Origin: Kappaphycus alvarezii
Lineage: Eukaryota > Rhodophyta > Florideophyceae > Gigartinales > Solieriaceae
Reading direction: 5' to 3'
Length of the DNA: 64,000 bases
Assembly (NCBI GenBank): GCA_002205965.3
Contig: NADL03000009.1
Coordinates: 744,001 to 808,000 of the forward strand
The notes beneath the pieces were generated by a model. It was not told the DNA's origin, searched no databases, and saw only the letters and a list, made by a program, of their open reading frames with translations. Shown here in pieces: positions 58,701 to 64,000 of the stretch. The translations under genes were made by a program, and so were the position numbers. Each line of letters starts with the position of its first letter. Positions within the stretch are counted from its first letter, which is position 1.

Positions 58701-59735
58701 TTCGTCTTTTGCAAATGGGAAAAGTTTCAGGTGTTTTAATCTTGAAAGATATCATGGCTATTATCCGGCGTCGTGATGGGTCGAACATTTTCTTGATATC
58801 TCAGTAAGCAGTTTACATGGGCTATGAAGAACTGGGTTTTCCTATGGGTATGTTATGTTTAGGGGAGCGTAACTGATGGAAGGCCACAAGGGACACTCAC
58901 TCACAGTGTCCCTAAAAGACCGGAGTAAGACAGGCCATATGGTACGCAGCGTTTGATATCACGGCCGCTGCAGCTTGCCTTTGCAAGAGGAACGGACGAG
59001 ATTTTCTAAACTTTCCCATCGCTTCGAAGGTTACTACATCCTCGTTTGCAAATACTCGTTAGTCAATTCCTCGGCTGTCTCCCTCTCTATTTCACGTAGC
59101 TCCCGTCGTATCCGCTTATGCCTAACCGTCGTTATGCATCCAACTGCACTAATACTATTTTAATTTGATAGCCTTGGCGCTCCGCTCACGCTTTCGCAAA
59201 ATTTTTATGCTGACTGATAGGGGAAAAGCGCCAGTGGATGATATTCTCAGCGCCAAATATCCCAATACGAAGGTGTTGCAAGCGACAAGAGTGCTACCGA
59301 AGTATGCTTATGAGAATGACAAGAGTTGAATAATGACGGGGAACAAGGGAATACAATTAAGTATATAACGTGCTTTTTCTACCACTTATGCTCAGGGGCT
59401 AGCTTTAAAGTAATATTTCTTAGGGCATGGGTTGACTTTTAACTTCTGGACTAATTGTTTCTGCACTTGAAGTTTCTGCCAACTTGCTTGCTCTCTCCTA
59501 AATAAAGCATTTTATCCAATTTATATAGACTTTTTAGATGGCCCTAAGGTCTCAAAAAACATACAAAATACCATAAAATGAATTAAGGGTGTCTTGTGGA
59601 CGATATATCCACTGTCAGAATAAATATAAAGATCTCCTCCTCAAAATCTTCCTCCATGAGATCAGAGCTAAGTAATTCCTCCAAAATATCCGTACCCTCA
59701 ACTCGGTCCCTGAAATTTATTTCGAATGGCTCAGA
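55702..59735. other. AT-rich region without a recognised gene
   Basis: 55697-55870 is probably the severed upstream piece of the LINE frame. Beyond that only short frames occur. One plus-strand frame, 57633-57884, followed in the next frame by a very acidic stretch to 58028 (GEEEREENSEDEEEDEVYQ), could be a gag-like or nuclear-protein remnant but shows no domain. No TIR or LTR pairs noticed. Confidence 0.4.
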
Positions 59736-60179
59736 ATGATAAATTGCCTCCTCGGGCAAATCAAGGTCCTCTATACCTCCTCAACACCCTCAACCTCCGC
59801 TCCATCTGCAACAGAAGAGTCTGAGACTAAGAATACACCCTCCTTCTCCCTTCTGTCGTCCACATCATCTCTTCCACTGTTGTGTACCAGTGGTTCCTAT
59901 GGGTCCACCCAATCTTCCTCATTTCCGATCCTTTCACATTCGTTTCAGCCCCTCCCGCTCTTGTGTCTCTTCTTCCTTCCCTGCCTCCTCGAAGCAATGA
60001 CGGCCTAATCACTCCGAGCATTTTCCTGGTTCATCCTGCTACAGTACTTTTATCAGTCGGTTGGTCCCTTGGCCGTCAAAGCCAGGCAGTTGATGGAACG
60101 GCAGACCCTGACGGAATTTGGTTGCAGTGAGGAACGGGCGAAGTCTGGTCATGTTGAGGACAAAGTGGGTGAGCCAATG
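59736..60179 (+). CDS. Unknown Ser/Pro-rich ORF with one in-frame stop
   Basis: Frame 59736-60008 (MINCLLGQIKVLYTSSTPST..., Ser/Pro/Thr-rich, then a hydrophobic stretch PLPLLCLFFLPCLLEA) ends in TAA. The same frame runs on for 56 codons (SLRAFSWFILLQYFYQSVG ... VEDKVGEPM) to a TAG. No family recognised. It may be non-coding. Confidence 0.2.
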
Positions 60180-61524
60180 TAGATGTTGATTGCAGGCTTG
60201 TTGCTTCAATAAAGTTCAAATGGAACTTTAAATAGGGTAATGTCTCCGAAAAGTTTCACGTTCTTGGGCAAAATAAAAAATGCGAAACATCGCTGTGGTC
60301 TTGAATTTGCACGCCTTCAGGGTAATAATTAAAAATATGCTTGATGGAATACATGAACTGAATTTGGAGGACGAAACGGATCGAGAGTCGAAAGTTTTTT
60401 TTTGAAAAAGGATGACCAAATCTTCAAACATAAAAAGAAAATTGAGTCGTACAGTGAATTTAGATTCATAAAGGAAAAGAGCTATTTCTTTTTTGTTAAG
60501 GAAAAGGTAGGATTTTTGGTTGGAAGAAGAAGAGATTAAAAATGGATCCCGGCATGAAATGAACAGGAATTTGTGGAAAGTACCCGTTTCGTAGTAAATG
60601 ACCATTCAAAACACACTGTATTCCACTACCCCGACATAGACGCGTAAAGTAGCTCAGACAAACATCCCGTGACGGCTTGATTTCGCTTAGTGGTCTATTA
60701 TATCCGCTGCTCTCCATGCCTGCATGTCATATTACACCGAGGTCGTCTTCTAACCGGGGCGAATGATTGGGTAGTTTACTTCGTCGTCTGACAATTCTAG
60801 CGGGGGGAATCTAAGCGTCAACTAACAGGTTCTTCTAACCTGATTTACCCCATATTCCCTTCGTATGACATAGCGTATCAACTGATGAAAAGGAGTCAAA
60901 GGAATTGGAATTTGAGCCATCAGGTTCTACGTCGAAGTCTGGCCATGCACTCCTGTACAAATCATTGCACAAAATGGGTTCTCATCGGGATATGGAAAGC
61001 AGGCATGATCGAAGTGCTTCGTTTCAAGCTGCAGCGTATGCATTTGTCGTGAGTACTCGTAGTGGGGGGTGTAGATGAGGGTGGACGATTTCTTGCAGCA
61101 ACCCCTTCTGCGGCAAAAAGAACAGATGTTGGTTTCTCTTTAGACTTGAGCCTCTAAAATATTCCGCTCCACCTTCCTCTAGAATGTTCATGTACAGACG
61201 GTAAAGTCACACCCGCCGTGTGTTCCAACATTCAGGTTTCAACTGTGTAGGCATTGTGTCACCATCTGCAAATGTGTCCGTTGTTTATGGCGGTCCAAGG
61301 TGGAGGACGGCTGTCGAGGACTGCAGCGAAATGTCCAACCTCCTTATCGTTCCTTTTTAGGCAAATCAAGATGCGGAGCTAGTGGAACTCCACACATTTC
61401 TGCTCATTCGTATTGCCGAAATACTCCAACCGGTAATAGCTGCTCATACTCTCTACAAAGCTCCTCGACCCGCAGTGTGCATTCTTCTCCAGTCAACGCA
61501 GCACTTCCCTCTGTTTGTAAAAGT
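60180..61524. other. Unassigned interval
   Basis: I see no supported gene or repeat. A plus-strand frame at 61300-61731 overlaps the low-complexity tail region of the glycosidase gene and is probably a shadow. Confidence 0.4.
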
Positions 61525-61884
61525 TCAGCCAAAAACGCTCTGCATACACCAGCAAACAGTTCTTGTGGAAAGCGAAAAAGAGAGGAGCATCTGCATCCGC
61601 ACTGTACTTGGCTGATAGATGGTGACGGTGTTGAAGATGCTGATATTGAAGGTGAGGTAGACGGGTTGACGAAAGAGAGAGGGAGGGGTCAGACTTGCTG
61701 TTGGCGAAGATATCGGAGATGCCTCGCTTGAATGTGATGCCTCTCTTGAAGGTGATGCCTCGCTTGAAGGTGAAGGAGTCGGACTTGGAGTCGGACTCAG
61801 ACTTGGCTCAAAATGAATGGTTGGTGTTGTAGGACGAATGGAAGGAGTATTCTGAACTGCCGGTTGTACCGCTAGTATCTGCAC
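61525..61884 (-). CDS. Ser/Thr/Pro-rich tail, possibly the C-terminus of the glycosidase
   Basis: The minus-strand frame is dominated by a repetitive stretch (SLSPTPSPTPSPSSEASPS, then SREASHSSEASPISSP) built from a near-perfect 18-bp tandem at about 61715-61785. Such O-glycosylatable linkers often follow secreted fungal or algal glycosidases. It sits directly downstream of the GH domain on the same strand, in a shifted frame. A nearby alternative frame at about 62030 gives a membrane-helix-like stretch (STFCLSLLTVPILVYEKRK), so the enzyme might be membrane-anchored. Confidence 0.4.
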   Translation of the reverse strand: MQILAVQPAVQNTPSIRPTTPTIHFEPSLSPTPSPTPSPSSEASPSREASHSSEASPISSPTASLTPPSLFRQPVYLTFNISIFNTVTIYQPSTVRMQMLLSFSLSTRTVCWCMQSVFG

Positions 61885-61999
61885 CGATGTTGAAAAAAGA
61901 CGGGGTTGGAGATTGAGTTGGTGAGTCCAGTGTGGTCAGGCAATTGCCCATCAGCAGCTGTTCGATCCCGTATTCCGCCTCTCATTGGCCGCCGGCCTT

Positions 62000-63211
62000 A
62001 CGCTTCTCATAGACTAAGATCGGTACCGTAAGCAAGGAGAGGCAAAAGGTGGAGACAGGCCTTTGAATTCGGCAGTTTTTAGGCGGCATGTCTCTAGCGG
62101 AACATAACCGTAGGTTTCCGCAGTCGCGGGTTCGATGGATGTGCCTTCGGGCCAGTCATTCCAAGTGGCAATTTGGATCCAAGGATTTTCAACAGAATCC
62201 GCACCACCTAGGCGGAGAGGAGTGTAATCGATTTGGCGTTGCCACGTGAGGGAAAGGTGTCGCCGTCATCCACTGTGCGAAGGATATATCGATTGGTACC
62301 CCCGTTCCACGATGGGGGCACATTCTCATCGTCAAAGCCAGGGTAGACGCCGCCGATTTTCACCTCGTTGACGTCGTCAGGTGCAATACCGCTATCTGTG
62401 GACTGCCTAGCCATGATGTAGTCCATGTTCTCGAAGAACTGCTGCCCCCAATTGGCGCTGTTTGTCTTCGGAAGGCCCGTATTTAAGAAATTTACCCATT
62501 CGAAATTACCGTCCGAAAACTGGAACAGGCGAGGGTTGCGTATGGCAAAGAAGACTTGTGAGGAAAAGAGTGACTGGACAGTGTTCCAATAGTGCTCGTT
62601 GTCAGTTTCCGACCAGGCCAGGAGAACGGGGTGGTTGGTGACTGGTCGGAGAAGATGAGTGAAGAGTATACTAGATTATTATAAATGTTATCGTAAACCC
62701 AGGTGAGCAACGTAGTTATTGCTGCTTGACTTTTTCCACCTTGATCATCGTAGGAAACGATGATCTGCAAGTTGATAGTAGGGTACTTGCCATTGAAGGT
62801 AATCAAATAGTCGAGTAGAAACAAGGACAGCTGTCGTTGTAAGGGATTATCCGGGTTGATGTTAATAATGATGCCATCGAACGCGGCTGCATGCATTAGA
62901 AGGAAGTGATACTCCAAGACATCGGTGTCGAACTGCGTATATTCACCAATGAGAGGTTTGTTTGAATAGTGGATTACGGACTGATCATTGCAGTCATAGA
63001 GACCGTTGTCTGGAAGGCACCATCCTGTTCGAAAGGGGAAGTTGACCCCAGCTGAGTCGTACCATGGTAGATAATGGGCAAAGACTTTCTTCGGTCGCTG
63101 CGCTATTGAAGGCAAAAATAGCAAAGGCAGGAATCCGACGAACAAACACAGGCTAAATCGGGCGGAGGTTTCGCGGGGACATGACAGCGAAAGGCTGCGA
63201 AACAGTTGCAA
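62000..63211 (-). CDS. Secreted GH99/GH71-like glycoside hydrolase, two frameshifts
   Basis: From the ATG at 63211: a basic start, then a signal-peptide-like hydrophobic run (FSLCLFVGFLPLLFLPSIAQ). The catalytic-type domain opens with KKVFAHYLPWYDSAG and GWCLPDNGLYDCND. It continues with GEYTQFDTDVLEYHFLLMHA, FDGIIINI and INLQIIVSYDDQ. After a shift at about 62640 it reads HPVLLAWSETDNEHYWNTVQ, and then FFENMDYIMARQ. After a shift at about 62255 it ends with NPWIQIATWNDWPEGTSIEP and ETYGYVPLE. FAHYxPWY near the start and TWNDWxEGTxIEP near the end are typical of the GH99/GH71/WbsX-like superfamily (endo-mannosidases, alpha-1,3-glucanases). The exact substrate is not predictable. GTAC-palindromes lie about 300 and 590 bp upstream. 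Confidence 0.75.
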
Positions 63212-63510
63212 CGGTGTCGCAAAGGCGAATTATAAATGAAACTGGATATAAGGTGCACAGTAAAGTTGACGTATTGAATCTGAGGGTAGCGAATTTACTG
63301 CAGCTTGATGGTGAAATGGGCCACTCCTTAATAACTTCGACTTCAGGCCCATGATGCATGTGTCAGTATCGTGGCCTGATTTTATGATGGGTTCTCGAGA
63401 GGGGTTCTTTGGGTTGGTAACGGATGATGGGAGACAAAGTGCGTTGCGCCAACCGCAAGGGCTCTAAGTTGACCAGCCATGAGCAGCTATTGGACTTGTG
63501 AACGTGGCAA

Positions 63511-63832
63511 CGACGTACTGTACTGAACATTTCAAAGGGGAAATATTTCACGTTTTGCGTTGTACGGTGAGGCCGCTTGACTTCGCAGTACTGTAAAGGT
63601 GGGAGAAAGGTGAACTTTAACGTAAAAATCCAAAGTGGGGACAGACTAGCTGGCCCAGCCGTAGGCAGTACTACTGAGAGCTGTCGCTAGTGATACATAC
63701 GTACAGTATTTTGCCATGATTTGTCATAAAGCCGAATATCGGAGGACCAACAATGATACACGTAAACGCAAAGAATGAAACCCAGAATGAAGGTGTTTCC
63801 CACTGTACAGTACTGTACTATACTGTACAGTA
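63511..63832. repeat. GTAC-palindrome runs upstream of the glycosidase
   Basis: Runs at 63514-63525 (GTACTGTACTG), 63585-63595, 63700-63710 and 63803-63832 (ACTGTACAGTACTGTACT), between the minus-strand glycosidase and the plus-strand ORF at the window end. Confidence 0.8.
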
Positions 63833-63872
63833 GACCAGTTGGTCGAAATTCTGCAGAACTGCTGTTGGGAGA

Positions 63873-64000
63873 ATGGTCGAAATCGCCCTTCTGGGTGCTC
63901 GCTCCACCACCACTTACCTGAACCCTAACATTGATGTCGACAGCGAGCTACAACTCCCAGTGAAACTAAAGGATCCTAAGAAGCCTCCCCTTGGGATCGG
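63873..64000 (+). CDS. Start of an unknown ORF, cut by the window edge
   Basis: The ATG at 63873 opens 42 codons without a stop (MVEIALLGARSTTTYLNPNI...). It lies 40 bp after a palindrome run, divergent from the glycosidase. No family recognised. It is too short to be sure it is coding. Confidence 0.3.
   Translation, partial: MVEIALLGARSTTTYLNPNIDVDSELQLPVKLKDPKKPPLGI

Noticed and set aside
61300..61731. 143-codon plus-strand ORF
   Set aside because: Overlaps the repetitive Ser/Pro-rich tail encoded on the other strand; its own residues follow from that repeat.
22108..63211. Genome-wide programmed frameshifting as in some ciliates
   Set aside because: No shared slippery motif is apparent at the shift points, stop codons look standard, and homopolymer length differences in the LTR pair point to indel errors or decay.
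1..64000. CRISPR arrays, rRNA or tRNA genes
   Set aside because: No regularly spaced identical repeats with unique spacers and no rRNA cores were seen. The tRNA-like matches are only retroelement primer-binding sites.

Overview
The window is nuclear DNA from a eukaryote, probably a microbial one. It holds Ty3/gypsy and Ty1/copia LTR retrotransposons, a non-LTR retrotransposon tail, PIF/Harbinger (DDE_4) and pogo-like (DDE_1) DNA transposons, a likely spliceosomal intron in a 5' leader, and no bacterial operon signals. A fungus, an oomycete or another stramenopile would all fit; the sequence alone does not decide.

Layout. 1-407: a cut-off pogo-like transposase. 778-3448: a two-gene Harbinger-like element with TIRs and a 3-bp TSD. 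3449-6236: unassigned. 6237-18400: an AT-rich graveyard of decayed retroelements, including a copia relic (about 13.9-18.3 kb, minus strand) with a telomere-like tract at 14609-14641. 18436-20826: a second two-gene Harbinger element. 22014-27000: two host-like genes, an FMN split-barrel/flavoprotein reductase fusion (plus) and membrane-protein paralogue A (minus). 27-34 kb: non-coding, with palindromic TACTGTACAGTA clusters and a perfect hairpin. 34009-35573: paralogue B (plus), head to head with A. 36267-40876: a copia element with TSD GTCGT. 40948-43201: a pogo-like element with TIRs. 43.9-48.3 kb: decayed transposase and copia pieces. 48858-49773: a LINE 3' part interrupted by a chromovirus at 49774-55696 (TSD GCTGG). 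55.9-61.5 kb: mostly anonymous AT-rich DNA. 62.0-63.2 kb: a secreted GH99/GH71-like glycoside hydrolase gene (minus). 63873-64000: the start of an unknown ORF.

Two themes run through the window. First, clusters of a GTAC-centred palindrome lie about 300-550 bp upstream of each host-like gene and just outside several transposon ends, but are absent from the transposon-derived blocks. Second, nearly every recognisable coding region, host-like or mobile, is broken by single-base frameshifts while its protein motifs stay intact. This could mean pseudogenisation, but uncorrected long-read indels explain it at least as well: the two copies of the young gypsy LTR differ by homopolymer length at two places. 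All coding calls below should be read with that caveat.
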